Source of the DNA: CAUZJF01 sp965248605
GTDB lineage: Bacteria; Chloroflexota; Dehalococcoidia; Lucifugimonadales; CAUZJF01
DNA length: 64,000 nucleotides
Direction: 5' to 3'
NCBI GenBank assembly: GCA_965248605.1
Contig: CBDFJV010000007.1
Coordinates: 1,612,001 to 1,676,000, forward strand
Below, piece by piece: positions 1 through 7,975 of the stretch. Each line of letters opens with the position of its first letter. The first letter of the stretch is position 1. The notes beneath the pieces are model-generated. The model did not search any database. It was not told the DNA's origin and worked only from the letters and a program-made list of their open reading frames with translations. A program made the position numbers and the translations under genes.

Positions 1-518
1 TGGTCGTGGACGGCTCGCCCGTCGTCCCCCACGCATTCGCGCAGGAGAGCGGGCTGACGCTGGTCAACCAGGACGAAAAATTCATACAGCGCCACGACCA
101 CGGGGGATTCACCGCGCGGCCGGTCCTGAGCGCAGAGGCCGCTGCGGTGGCCTACGGGGTCAAGGACCCCATCGACGGTGCGTGGCTAACCGCCTTCTAC
201 TTCGTGGAGGACAAACCCAGGAAGGTCAACCGGGGCTGGGAGTACACGTTCGACTATCCCTCCGACGACTCACAGCCCGAGCTCGACCCCGAGCGGGCCT
301 ACATCCTGGGCATCCTCGCATGGCTCGACGACGAGTCGTACCTGTTCGAGGCGATCATCCCGATGCATGAGTCGACCGGCCTGTGGGACGGGGTACTGAG
401 CGCCCTGAACCCGGCGCGGTGGGCGAGGGCCGCAGCGGGCTGGACCATCGAGGGGATTCACGGGCTGATGTGCAGCGTGCTCGGCAAGATCGCCGGCGGC
501 GACCTGGAGGACTGCTAG
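1..518 (+). CDS. Unrecognised protein of conjugative element, 3' part
   Basis: The reading frame is open to the left edge of the window, so only the C-terminal part (about 170 residues) is visible and the true start is outside. I do not recognise the family. The visible part is acidic and aromatic-rich in the middle, ends with Leu-Glu-Asp-Cys, and has a moderately hydrophobic stretch near its C-terminus. Its TAG stop directly abuts the ATG of the VirB6-like gene, so it is probably translated with the secretion genes. Context therefore suggests an accessory component of the mating apparatus, but that is inference from position only. Confidence 0.55.
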   Translation, partial: VVDGSPVVPHAFAQESGLTLVNQDEKFIQRHDHGGFTARPVLSAEAAAVAYGVKDPIDGAWLTAFYFVEDKPRKVNRGWEYTFDYPSDDSQPELDPERAYILGILAWLDDESYLFEAIIPMHESTGLWDGVLSALNPARWARAAAGWTIEGIHGLMCSVLGKIAGGDLEDC

Positions 519-1568
519 ATGAGCGACATCCTCACGGGCACGCCGCCCAGCCTCACCTATCTTCACTCCGCCGTCCAGGACGCATGGGCGGTCGTCTGGG
601 TCATAGTGGCCTCCGGCCTCGGAGTGCTGCTGGCCTGGGCGGGCATCTCCATCATCTTCCGGGAGCACCTGGGGAGCCAGAGCGGCTGGCGTGAGCTGGT
701 GCCCCGGCTGATGATCGCCGTGGTGGCGGCCTCCACCTCCCTGTGGTGGGGGAGCTTCGTCATCGACCTGGCCGACAGCATCTCCCGCTTCGTGGCCGCG
801 TCCCTGGGGGTCACCATCAACGACCTGCTGCGGGCTCCCCTGGACGTTCTGCTCAACGCCACCGTGCTGGGGAACGTGGGGATGGCGGCGAGCCTTGCGG
901 TGCTGTACCTGGTCTACGGCCTCTTCGTCCTCTACGTCATCGTCCAGCTCATCATCCGGCTGGCGCTGATCGACCTGCTGCTGGTGTTGGCGCCCGCCGC
1001 GCTGGGGCTGTGGATACTGCCCGCCACGGCGGGCTGGGGCCGCCACTGGCTGCGCATGTTCCTGGTGACGGTGTTCCAGCAGTCGGTGCAGCTGATCGCG
1101 ATGGCGCTGGCCTTCGCCTTCCTGGAGGACTACGCCTCCATCTCCGCCGGGCAGCCCCTCAACGACTTCCTGTGGAAGTTCCTCATATCCATCGCCTTCG
1201 TCTACCTGACGACGCGCGTGACCTCGATGCTGGGGAGCACGGGGACCTTCGACAGCTGGCTTCGGACGATCACCTACGCGGCCTTCATGGTGTCCCGCGT
1301 GGCGGCGTTTGCCACCGGAGCGGGCGCGGGCGCTGCGACGCTTGCAGGCGCGGGTGGAGCAGCGGCGGGCGCTGCGGGAGGAGCAGCCGGTGGAGCGGCC
1401 AAAGCCGGAGCGGTGTCAGGGACGGCGAGCTGGATATCTCCGGTGGCGGGCGTCGTGGGCGGCGGCATGTCCTCCGGCGACACACCGGCGCTGTCCGGTA
1501 GGGGCCAACTCGCCCTGCCCGCCGGCAACAGCACCCCGGCGCTGCCCCCTCGAAGCATGAACGAGTAA
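519..1568 (+). CDS. VirB6/TrbL-like type IV secretion membrane protein
   Basis: This is a polytopic inner-membrane protein of 349 residues. Hydrophobic segments are visible near residues 23-47, 63-85, 120-147, 148-172, 182-205 and 220-236, followed by an Ala/Gly-rich low-complexity tail from about residue 255. This architecture is typical of VirB6/TrbL proteins, which form part of the translocation channel of conjugative type IV secretion systems. The start ATG follows the upstream stop without a gap. The next gene is a small pilin-like protein and the one after is PrgI-like, a gene order common in conjugative elements of Gram-positive-type bacteria. The TrbL assignment rests on topology and neighbours; there is no short diagnostic motif. 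Confidence 0.7.
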   Translation: MSDILTGTPPSLTYLHSAVQDAWAVVWVIVASGLGVLLAWAGISIIFREHLGSQSGWRELVPRLMIAVVAASTSLWWGSFVIDLADSISRFVAASLGVTINDLLRAPLDVLLNATVLGNVGMAASLAVLYLVYGLFVLYVIVQLIIRLALIDLLLVLAPAALGLWILPATAGWGRHWLRMFLVTVFQQSVQLIAMALAFAFLEDYASISAGQPLNDFLWKFLISIAFVYLTTRVTSMLGSTGTFDSWLRTITYAAFMVSRVAAFATGAGAGAATLAGAGGAAAGAAGGAAGGAAKAGAVSGTASWISPVAGVVGGGMSSGDTPALSGRGQLALPAGNSTPALPPRSMNE

Positions 1569-1631
1569 CGCAACCAGACGAGCAAGACGAGACCAAACAG
1601 AGCGAACACAGAACGAACAAGGAGGATTTCC

Positions 1632-1901
1632 ATGACAGACCTGGTACAGACCGTATCGAACATCGTCGGGATATTGATGGCCCTGGTGGGAGTGCTGGGG
1701 GTCGGCTTCTTCATCTACGGCTCGTTCCTCTACATGACGGCGGGCGGAGCCCCGCACCAGATGGAGCGTGCCAAGTCAGCCATGTTCACCGCCCTGGCGG
1801 GCGTGGTACTGGCGATGGTGGCCTACGGCGTCGTGCAGCTCATCATCAACGCGACCATCGGCGGCCCGGTGACCCCGGACCTGCCCGACCCGTCCGGCTA
1901 G
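1632..1901 (+). CDS. T4SS pilin-like small membrane protein
   Basis: This 89-residue protein has two hydrophobic helices (about residues 10-35 and 50-75) separated by a short loop containing Gly-Gly-Ala-Pro and a basic Arg-Ala-Lys segment. That is the usual layout of VirB2/TrbC-like pilins and of the T4SS_pilin family in Gram-positive-type and Chloroflexota elements. A strong ribosome binding site (aaggagg) lies six bases before the ATG. It sits between the VirB6-like and PrgI-like genes. There is no obvious cleavable signal peptide, as expected for this pilin subgroup. The assignment is from size, topology and neighbourhood. Confidence 0.7.
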   Translation: MTDLVQTVSNIVGILMALVGVLGVGFFIYGSFLYMTAGGAPHQMERAKSAMFTALAGVVLAMVAYGVVQLIINATIGGPVTPDLPDPSG

Positions 1902-1915
1902 GAAGGAGGCCAAGT

Positions 1916-3228
1916 ATGCAAGCACACGACGTACCTACACATCTACAGGCCGAGGACAGGGTATTGCTGGGGCTGACGTTCCCGCAGATCGTCGCGGGGA
2001 TGGCCGTCCTGGGTCTGGCCTACGGCGTGTGGCAGCGCGCCGTGTTTCTGCCGGAGGGCCACTGGCGAACCGCCGCAGCCGTCACCTTCGCCATCCTGGG
2101 GCTGGCGGGGATAGTGGTCCGCCCCGGCGGTCGAGCCCTCCCGGCGGTGGTCCTCGACCTGCTCAGGTTCGCCCTCACTCCGAAGCGGTACGGCGGCGAG
2201 ATCGCCGGGCTGCTTCAGCCCCCGGTGGTGGAAAGCCGACCGAAGGCCAAGAGAAACAAGAAACGCTGGCTTCGGGCCGGGCTGCCCTTCCGGCTCCTGA
2301 GCTTCACGCTGGCGGTGTCGGTCGTCCTGGCGTCGGTCGCGCCGTCGGCCGCCGTCATGGCGGCGGCGCCGCCCGAGGACGCACAGCGGCTCTTCATAGA
2401 GTCGTGGACGGTCCGTGGCAACCGGGCCGAGCTCAGCGTACGCGCGGCGACCTCCCTCACGGTGCAGGTCATCGCTCAGACCGGGGAGACAGGTGAGTCG
2501 TTTCGAGCAAGGGACGTGCTCTACCGGGGGGAGCGGAGGACGTACTCCGTCCCTCTGAGGGACTCCCACAGGGCTATCGCGATCTCGTGGAACGACGCCC
2601 TGGGCAACGCCGGGCATGCGGCTCCTCGACCGCAGCAGCTTCCCATTTCCGATAGCTCCTCTGGAGACATCCGACTGCACGGTCGTCGTCGAGGAGATCG
2701 GCTGGAAGGAGGGAGAGGTCGCTGGCCGCATCTCCGGCGCCTGCGAGGCCGAAGCGGAGGAGGTGGTAGAGGCCGTCGTCCTCACAGACCCCGACGACCC
2801 CACGAAGTCGGTGGAGCAACGTCTGCTGCTGGACGCCACGGTCGAGGAGGTGACGGGGTCGGTCCGCCTGGCCGCATCGGGTCCCGAGACCAACGCCTCG
2901 CGGCAGATGGACTTCGTGCGCGACGGCGAGATGGACTTCAGCATCGCCGCTCCGGCCATACCTTCGCTACTACGCCAGCGGGCAGCCCCTGCACACCTTC
3001 GGGGCATGGCCCTCGGTGCTATTCGTCCTCCGCGACGAGATCGCCGGGACGGGCCTGTTGCGGATGAGCGAAGGCGAGACCGAGCGCTACGAGGTTGGCG
3101 ACGTGCTGTCCATACTCACGACCACCGAGGGCCTCGTGGAGGAGCACGGCCCGCTGGCTCCGATCTGGCGCAGCGAGCCGGGCGGGCCGAGAACCTCGCC
3201 CTGGCCGGTGGAACGAGGGAGTGCGTGA
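1916..3228 (+). pseudogene. PrgI-family T4SS protein with long C-terminal extension, frameshifted twice
   Basis: The first 100 residues match the PrgI family: a short polar N-terminus, then a Gly-Leu-Thr-Phe-Pro-Gln segment starting one of two transmembrane helices (about residues 17-40 and 50-68). A further hydrophobic segment follows near residues 125-150 and then a soluble domain. Around base 2615 the sensible reading moves to the next frame (VVVEEIGWKEGEVAG and so on) and near base 2950 it moves again, ending with the reading that includes RYYASGQPLHTFGAWP and stops at 3226-3228. Both shifts are in the same direction, equivalent to one extra base each. The start has a good ribosome binding site (ggaagg). 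The gene is either decayed or contains two sequencing indels. Confidence 0.65.
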
Positions 3229-3260
3229 CTCCCCCGAGGCGCGATGCCGGACCTGAGCGG

Positions 3261-4019
3261 TTACTCCGCTTCCAGGTCCGAGGGGTCCAGCTGGTGCCAG
3301 AACACCTCGCCTGACTCGATGCTCTCGTCTATCCGGTCATCCCGGCGAAGACCCGCCACCGCAGCGACGGACCGCTTGCCGGTGAAGGAGGTCAGGAACC
3401 CGGCGTTTCGGACGGCCCTTGAGGTGTCCCTGCCGTTGGCGGTGAAGGATATCTCCACGGCCACGTAGCACGTCTCGCCCTCACCGTCCGTGACCTCCAT
3501 AATCAGGTCGGCCCTGCGGAAGCTCCTCAGATCGCCTGCGGGAATGTCCGCCGTGCTCTCGGACCGGCTCAGTATCCTGATCTGCTCAGGATTGAGGGTC
3601 TGCACGAATGTAAATCCCATGTCCTCGGCGATCAGACCGGCCTCTCTGACAGCGGCGCTCCTGACGTGCGCTCCCTTGAGAGGCGCGATGTCGTCCCTGA
3701 GCCCGCTGATATCGGATTCAACCTTGTCGAAGCGCTGATCGACCTTGTCGAAGCGTTCATTCATTTCGCCTTCGACCTTGTCGAACCGCTGGTCCACCTT
3801 GTCGAAGCGCTGGTCGACTCCATCGAACCGCTGGTCTATCTTGTCGAGGTGCTGGTCGACCTCCGCGAAGTGCTCGTTGGTGCCGGCTGCGAACCTGGCG
3901 AGCGTCTGGGGCAGCTCGATCAGCTCGCGCGTAAGGACACGGGCGCGCACGGCGTCCAGCCACCTGGGATGCTTGTCCAGCAGCTCTACCAGGTCCTCTA
4001 TGTTGTTGATGGTCGTCAT
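3261..4019 (-). CDS. Coiled-coil protein with PD-(D/E)XK-like C-terminal domain (DUF3782-like)
   Basis: Using the internal ATG at 4019, preceded by ggcggag and a TATAAT hexamer (4038-4043 on the reverse strand), the product is about 252 residues. Residues 45-115 are a long coiled coil made of repeated heptad units (QRFDKVD appears several times). The C-terminal half has the order of a restriction-endonuclease-like fold: an Asp in ADLIMEV followed by Glu in VAVEISF. Such coiled-coil plus nuclease-like proteins are common in archaea, cyanobacteria and Chloroflexota, and their function is not established. It converges on the frameshifted PrgI-like gene, so it is probably cargo of the element rather than part of its transfer machinery. 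An in-frame start at 4088 exists but lacks a ribosome binding site. Confidence 0.7.
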   Translation of the reverse strand: MTTINNIEDLVELLDKHPRWLDAVRARVLTRELIELPQTLARFAAGTNEHFAEVDQHLDKIDQRFDGVDQRFDKVDQRFDKVEGEMNERFDKVDQRFDKVESDISGLRDDIAPLKGAHVRSAAVREAGLIAEDMGFTFVQTLNPEQIRILSRSESTADIPAGDLRSFRRADLIMEVTDGEGETCYVAVEISFTANGRDTSRAVRNAGFLTSFTGKRSVAAVAGLRRDDRIDESIESGEVFWHQLDPSDLEAE

Positions 4020-4047
4020 GTGTCTCCGCCTATGGAGATTATACCAC

Positions 4048-4332
4048 TTAGGACGGCCGGTCGGGGTCCGGTGGAGAGGCCGTTCCATGCAGCAGGATAT
4101 CGCGGCCGCCTGGCACCGTGTCGGCGAACATGAATAGGGCGTACAGATAGACGGGGCTGGGACGCTTGTTGCCCGAGCGCCACTCCCTCATCACGCTGGG
4201 GGTGATCCCCAGCGCGAGGGCGATCTGATGCCACGAAAGCCCGCTCGCCTCCTTTAGCCGCTCCAGCCGCTCTGGGAAGTCCTCCGGGAAGACGGGATTC
4301 ACTCGAATATATGTTGGCCTGGGTCTGAGCAT
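4048..4332 (-). CDS. Small HTH (Cro/CI-like) protein
   Basis: This is a 94-residue protein with one helix-turn-helix of the XRE type at about residues 20-55: ERLKEASGLSWHQIALALG followed by ITPSVMREWRSG. After the HTH comes a hydrophobic helix (VYLYALFMFADTV). Its ATG at 4330-4332 lies five bases after the stop of a two-HTH regulator, so the two are very likely one operon. It is probably a DNA-binding regulator of the element or an antitoxin-like protein. No partner toxin is recognisable next to it. A longer in-frame extension upstream is only the shadow of the neighbouring gene. Confidence 0.65.
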   Translation of the reverse strand: MLRPRPTYIRVNPVFPEDFPERLERLKEASGLSWHQIALALGITPSVMREWRSGNKRPSPVYLYALFMFADTVPGGRDILLHGTASPPDPDRPS

Positions 4333-4337
4333 CCCCC

Positions 4338-4906
4338 CTACCTCCGGCCATCCTGGGGAGGGTCGCCAAGGAGCATCTGCTGTCCGTTGGGAATGATCTG
4401 AACCAGCCGGAACAGGGAGAGCATCGCCCCTCCGCCAGGCTTCGCGCCTTCTTTTCTCCAGCGGTACATCTGCCTTTGACTGACCCCCACCACATAGGCA
4501 AACTGGGTCCACGGCAGACGGGTGGCCTCCTTGATGGCCACCAGCCTGGGGAAGTCTTTGGGCATCTCCGTCGACCCGGGCGGCAGTATCGCAGCCAGAG
4601 ACACCTGCGTCCCATCCGCGATGGAGTCCGCCTCTCGCTTTATCCTGACCGACGGGTCCGGGCCTTGAGCGTCCGGCTCGGCGGCGATGAACAGCTCGTC
4701 GGGGCTCACGTCGCCGAAGAACCTCTGGATACGCCGCTGGGTCCTCGGCGAGGGGGACCGCGTTCCGTTCATGAGCTGCGACATGTACGCCGTGGACAGC
4801 CCGAGAGCCGCGCAACCTCGTTCTGGGACACCTTGAGCCTGTCCTGGAGGTCCCATACGGGTTGGGGGTTCAACCGTACCCTCGATTGTAAAGGTGTACC
4901 GGCCAT
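4338..4906 (-). pseudogene. Tandem-HTH (XRE) regulator, one-base frameshift
   Basis: Read from the ATG at 4906, the first HTH begins with residues such as LQDRLKVSQNEVARLSG and should continue into LSTAYMSQLMNGTRSPSP, but the continuation lies in the other frame. One base is missing around 4803 in the run encoding Ser-Gly-Leu. After the shift the frame stays open through a second HTH (WTQFAYVVGVSQRQMYRW) to the stop at 4338. The restored protein would be about 189 residues with two HTH domains. It is transcribed divergently from the 5109 regulator. The lesion breaks the first HTH, so repressor function may be lost unless this is a sequencing error. Confidence 0.6.
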
Positions 4907-4955
4907 GTGGATCACGCTGTCTGGGGTGCATCTCTAGCTGCTGCCGTCCCGCCGG

Positions 4956-4984
4956 TTGTATGAGGCTGTGTACGGGTGTATACT
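4956..4984 (+). promoter_or_regulatory. Sigma70-type promoter for HTH regulator
   Basis: The -35 TTGTAT (4956-4961) and -10 TATACT (4979-4984) are separated by exactly 17 bases. Predicted transcription starts near 4991, immediately beside the palindrome at 4992-5009, and reads toward the HTH gene that begins at 5109. Confidence 0.6.
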
Positions 4985-4991
4985 GGGGCCG

Positions 4992-5009
4992 TCAGAACGT
5001 ACGTTCTGA
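4992..5009. promoter_or_regulatory. LexA-type SOS box (perfect palindrome)
   Basis: The 18-base sequence TCAGAACGTACGTTCTGA is a perfect palindrome and contains GAAC-N4-GTTC with GTAC in the middle, which fits the Gram-positive-type LexA operator core (GAAC-RNRY-GTTC). It lies just after the -10 hexamer, a position where bound repressor would block transcription. The outer bases are A and T rather than the usual C and G. An alternative is an operator for one of the adjacent XRE regulators. Confidence 0.55.
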
Positions 5010-5108
5010 AGACATGACCAAGACTACCGCATTCAGGCGCAGGATGCAATGCCCTGAGCGACGTGTTGGCCCAATTGCTTGCAGAGCATCAAAATGAAGG
5101 AGGGACCG

Positions 5109-5543
5109 ATGGCTACGACCGAAGCTGTGGTCGAGCACGACGCCGAGTGGGACGAGCTCGAGATAGGGCCGCTGCTGAGAAGGCTGCGAGGCAGGATGGG
5201 GCTGAGAGAGGCCCACCGCATATCCAGCGTCTCCGCCTCGATGCTCTCCCAGATCGAGAACGGCAACAGGCGCCCCGGCCTCCGCACCTTGAGAAAGCTG
5301 GCCACATTCTACGGTGTGGCGGTCCGCGACCTGCTGGCGAGGGCGGGCCATGTGGACGACGGAGAGCGGGACCCGGACAGCGGCCCGCTGGAGGCCGGGG
5401 ACGTCGAGAGGGCCTACCAGTTCATGCTGGCCGACCCCAGGCTGAGGACCGGCGTGAGGCCGAAGGAGCCTGTCTCGGTGGGGGCCAAGCGCTTCTTCGT
5501 CCACATGTACGAGCGCTTCACCGGCAGGAGCCTCCTGGAGTGA
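5109..5543 (+). CDS. XRE-family HTH transcriptional regulator
   Basis: This 144-residue protein has an N-terminal Cro/CI-type HTH at about residues 18-75. Its recognition region reads SSVSASMLSQIENGNRRPG, followed by LRTLRKLATFYGVAVRDLL, which is the standard five-helix layout. The C-terminal half is acidic with a basic end and may mediate oligomerisation. The ATG at 5109 is chosen because aaggaggg stands seven bases upstream; an in-frame ATG at 5079 has none. Transcription probably starts at the promoter overlapping the palindrome at 4992-5009. Position next to oppositely oriented HTH genes suggests a lysogeny-like switch controlling the element. Confidence 0.75.
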   Translation: MATTEAVVEHDAEWDELEIGPLLRRLRGRMGLREAHRISSVSASMLSQIENGNRRPGLRTLRKLATFYGVAVRDLLARAGHVDDGERDPDSGPLEAGDVERAYQFMLADPRLRTGVRPKEPVSVGAKRFFVHMYERFTGRSLLE

Positions 5544-6139
5544 ATTGACGTTCGATTTGCGGGACCGCCCAAAATCGTTAGCTCAGTTTGCTGACGGCGG
5601 CGGGTCTCTACTTTGAGCACCGGCCTTCACTGAGAGGGCTGCCCGGCACGACCGTCTGGCGAAGATAGTTCCTACCGCCATGCCCCATCCCGGCCGCTCC
5701 GTACCGCCACCACGCCAGGCAGGGACGCTCCCTGAGTCCAGCGAGGACCTCCGGTAGGCGGCGCTCCGTCTCAGTCCCCCCGCATCCCGGCACCCGCCTT
5801 CGCTCCCCTGCTCCCCCTCCATGTGATTGGCCACCTGTCCGTTCTGTCATCGGTTGCTGGATTTTTGGGCGGTGAGGTCCCCCTCTCGCCTATCTGGCCG
5901 GCAGGTCCGCGGCGGGTTCTGCTCTTGCGCCAGCAGCTCGTCTCCCAGTACGGAGGTTCGTGACGCTCCCCTACGACCGTTTGCACATCCCCGTTAGTAC
6001 GACGTGCAAGGGGGGCCTCTGCGGAGACCCCCCTTGCACGACATTCCCAACCACTCAGGTCCGCTTCACAATAGGTATAAGAACTGGTGTTCGGCACAAC
6101 GGTCGGCCACCGGAGGACCGGGACCCGTGGAGGGGACGT
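5544..6139. other. Non-coding stretch inside the element
   Basis: I see no convincing gene on either strand here; the short frames are GC-driven. It contains the strong hairpin at 6003-6040 and a possible -10 (TATAAG, 6077-6082) in front of the small ORF at 6140. It could contain transfer-origin or regulatory DNA, but nothing diagnostic is visible. Confidence 0.5.
6003..6040. repeat. Strong inverted repeat (17-bp arms, 4-base loop)
   Basis: The left arm CGTGCAAGGGGGGCCTC (6003-6019) and right arm GAGACCCCCCTTGCACG (6024-6040) pair with a single mismatch around a TGCG loop. No T-run follows, so it is not a standard intrinsic terminator. It lies about 100 bases upstream of a small translated ORF. 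Confidence 0.75.
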
Positions 6140-6334
6140 ATGGAAGAGACCAGGAGACAACGCAAACCAGAGAGGGGCGGCAGGGTCGGAACGGAGCCGA
6201 GGGTGGTGCGGATCGACTGCGATCCCGGACCCGACGCCGAGGACCGGCTGCGCCGCCTCTTCACACTTCTCGTCAAGCTCGCCGCCAGGGACAAGCTCCC
6301 TGCGCGGGAGGACCGCACAGGGGACGAGGGCTGA
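6140..6334 (+). CDS. Small charged protein, translationally coupled to PAPS-reductase-like gene
   Basis: This is a 64-residue, highly charged protein starting at ATG 6140 with a ggagggga ribosome binding site. The N-terminus is rich in Arg, Lys and Glu. The middle (DAEDRLRRLFTLLVKLAARD) could form an amphipathic helix. Its TGA overlaps the ATG of the next gene (TGATG), which strongly suggests coupled translation. I do not recognise the family. Small acidic/basic partners in this position are frequent in phage and mobile-element operons, but no function can be assigned. Confidence 0.6.
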   Translation: MEETRRQRKPERGGRVGTEPRVVRIDCDPGPDAEDRLRRLFTLLVKLAARDKLPAREDRTGDEG

Positions 6335-7909
6335 TGCGCTCCGCTCCTCGAATGACGGTCGTCAGCCTCGGCGGGGGTGTCCAGTCTACCGTCATGGCGC
6401 TCATGGCCGGTGGGGGCGCATTCGGACGAGCGCCTGACTGCGCCATATTCGCCGACACCGGCTGGGAGCCGCCGACTATCTACGAGCACCTGGACTGGCT
6501 GGCGGACAAGCTCCGTTTCCCGGTCCATATCGTCGACAGTGGGCGGAGCCTCAGAGAGGACGCCAAGGCTCTCGTCAACCACTCAGGAAACGAGAGCTTC
6601 ATTGATATCCCTGTGTACCTCAAGGGAAGGGACGGAAGCGGCGACGGCATGGGACGACGGCAGTGCACAGAGCACTACAAGGTGCGACGTGCGCCAAGAA
6701 GCGCATGGGTTGAACGTTCCGGATGCGGAACCCGGCCAGGAGTGGGCCGGTGGCTAGGGGAGCAGGCATGGGGGCCAGAGGCGGAACCGTGTCTGAAGCC
6801 TTCCCGACAATGTGGCGGCGGTGACCCTGCTAAACCGTGCGCTGCTAGCCAGAGTGTCGTTATGGTCACGAAAGGAACTGCCAACTGAAGCGTCGAATGT
6901 AGAACCACCTGCTCACGGTAGGGCGAGGGTGGAGTCATCGGAACCCCTGTCTGTCGTATACAGGGGCAGTCCTGTTAGGACAGAGACACCGAACTCCAAT
7001 CACCCGGCGTCTCCCGATGGCGAGCGCGGCAGCGAGCCGTGCCAGGCGTAGAGGCAGAACCTAAGACGGCACGCAGACGCAACCTAGGTGAACTTGGGAA
7101 GCGCGACCGGCTCTCCGGCAACGGAGTAGGCCAGCCTTCGGCCAATGCCGGACGTGTGGCAGAGCCCTCGTAGTAGTCCGAGGTCGGGAAAGCCGGCCGC
7201 ATGGCGAAGGAGGGCAGTCGGATGGGTGTGGAACGAAGCGAATTACGCCGGAGGAGGGATGTACGAACCCGACGACGATGGCGGAAAAGCCGATGTTCCC
7301 GACACATGGGTCTAACCCATCTGATGGAGAGCCGGATGCCCTGAAAGGGGCACGTCCGGTTCGGTGAGGGGGATGGCGCAAACCAGCCGGAGCAGTCCGG
7401 CCACTGGCGGCGCCGTCCCCACTCAATCGGTCCGCCGGAAGATACGCCGGCTGCTCGGGCTGAGGAAGAGACAGAGGATACCCTCCGGCGCCACCGTCGA
7501 GCTGTGGCTGGGCATCTCGACCGACGAGGCCATCCGCATGCGAGCGTCCCGCGACAGGTGGATACGCAACCGCTACCCGCTGATCGAGGCTGGTATGTCC
7601 AGGCAGGACTGCCTGGACTGGTGGGAGGCACGTTACGACAGGCCCCTGGAGAGATCGGCCTGCGTCGGCTGCCCCTACCAGTCCCGCCAGCGTTGGGTAG
7701 AGACGAAGCAGCGGTTCCCAGAGCTGTTCCGCGAAGCGGTGGAGATCGACTCGAACATGCGGGGCAACCTGGCCTTCGCTAAGGAACCCTACCTGCACCC
7801 CCGGCGGATACCCCTTGCCGGGGCTGTGAGTCTCGATGAGGAGCAGGTGGGACCCGGCCGGCATCGTGACGGGTTCGGCAATGAGTGCGACGGACACTGC
7901 GGAGTCTGA
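6334..7909 (+). CDS. Phage-type PAPS-reductase-like (PP-loop) protein, split by group II intron; exons 6334-6688 and 7428-7909
   Basis: Joining base 6688 to base 7428 gives one uninterrupted 278-residue protein. The first exon carries the PP-loop (VVSLGGGVQST, about residues 9-19), which binds nucleotide in adenine-nucleotide alpha-hydrolases, and an Asp-Thr-Gly segment. The junction rebuilds CTEHYKVRPVRRKIRRLLG, the conserved Cys-x3-Tyr-Lys motif of phage and mobile-element PAPS-reductase-like proteins. The second exon has the later family motif ACVGCPYQSRQRW and the His-rich end around PYLHPRRIPL. The biochemical role of this subfamily is not established; members occur in phages and integrative elements and are related to sulfur-transfer enzymes such as DndC. 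Translation is coupled to the preceding small ORF. Function depends on splicing of the intron. Confidence 0.85.
6689..7427 (+). mobile_element. ORF-less group II intron (copy 1)
   Basis: It begins GTGCG at 6689 and ends CAAT at 7427. Domain V is 7329-7362, a 34-base hairpin with the AGC triad near its 5' base, a GAAA-type loop and the CG bulge; domain VI follows. Domain IV contains no reverse transcriptase. The place where the other copy starts its ORF reads ACG instead of ATG, and a short hairpin ATGGGT-CTA-ACCCAT (7306-7320) takes its place. The EBS1 loop GTCGTA (6953-6958), on a perfect 7-bp stem (6944-6950 with 6960-6966), pairs with the last six exon bases TGCGAC (6683-6688). The rest of the ribozyme closely resembles the full-length intron at 43959-46354. 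Confidence 0.9.
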
Positions 7910-7940
7910 GGCAAAACGTCTCTCTCCGGTTGTCCGCGCT

Positions 7941-7969
7941 TTGACTGCGCCCCGCCAATCAGGTATGAT
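7941..7969 (+). promoter_or_regulatory. Consensus-like sigma70 promoter
   Basis: TTGACT (7941-7946) and TATGAT (7964-7969) are spaced by exactly 17 bases. Transcription would begin near 7976 and meet an intrinsic terminator at 8061-8093, before the recombinase start codon. Confidence 0.7.
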
Positions 7970-7975
7970 GCTGGA

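Noticed and set aside
270..1046. Long reverse-strand open frame (258 codons) opposite the VirB6-like gene
   Set aside because: Composition is Gln/His/Arg-rich without domains, it is fully antisense to a gene with clear membrane topology, and it is typical of GC-rich shadow frames.
3740..3860. Apparent direct repeats that could suggest a CRISPR array
   Set aside because: They are degenerate codon repeats encoding the QRFDKVD heptads of the coiled-coil protein; there are no unique spacers of constant length.
6718..7052. Open frames inside the first intron continuing the split gene
   Set aside because: They read through ribozyme domains I-III, which match the second intron at RNA level; the host protein is restored only by removing the whole intron.
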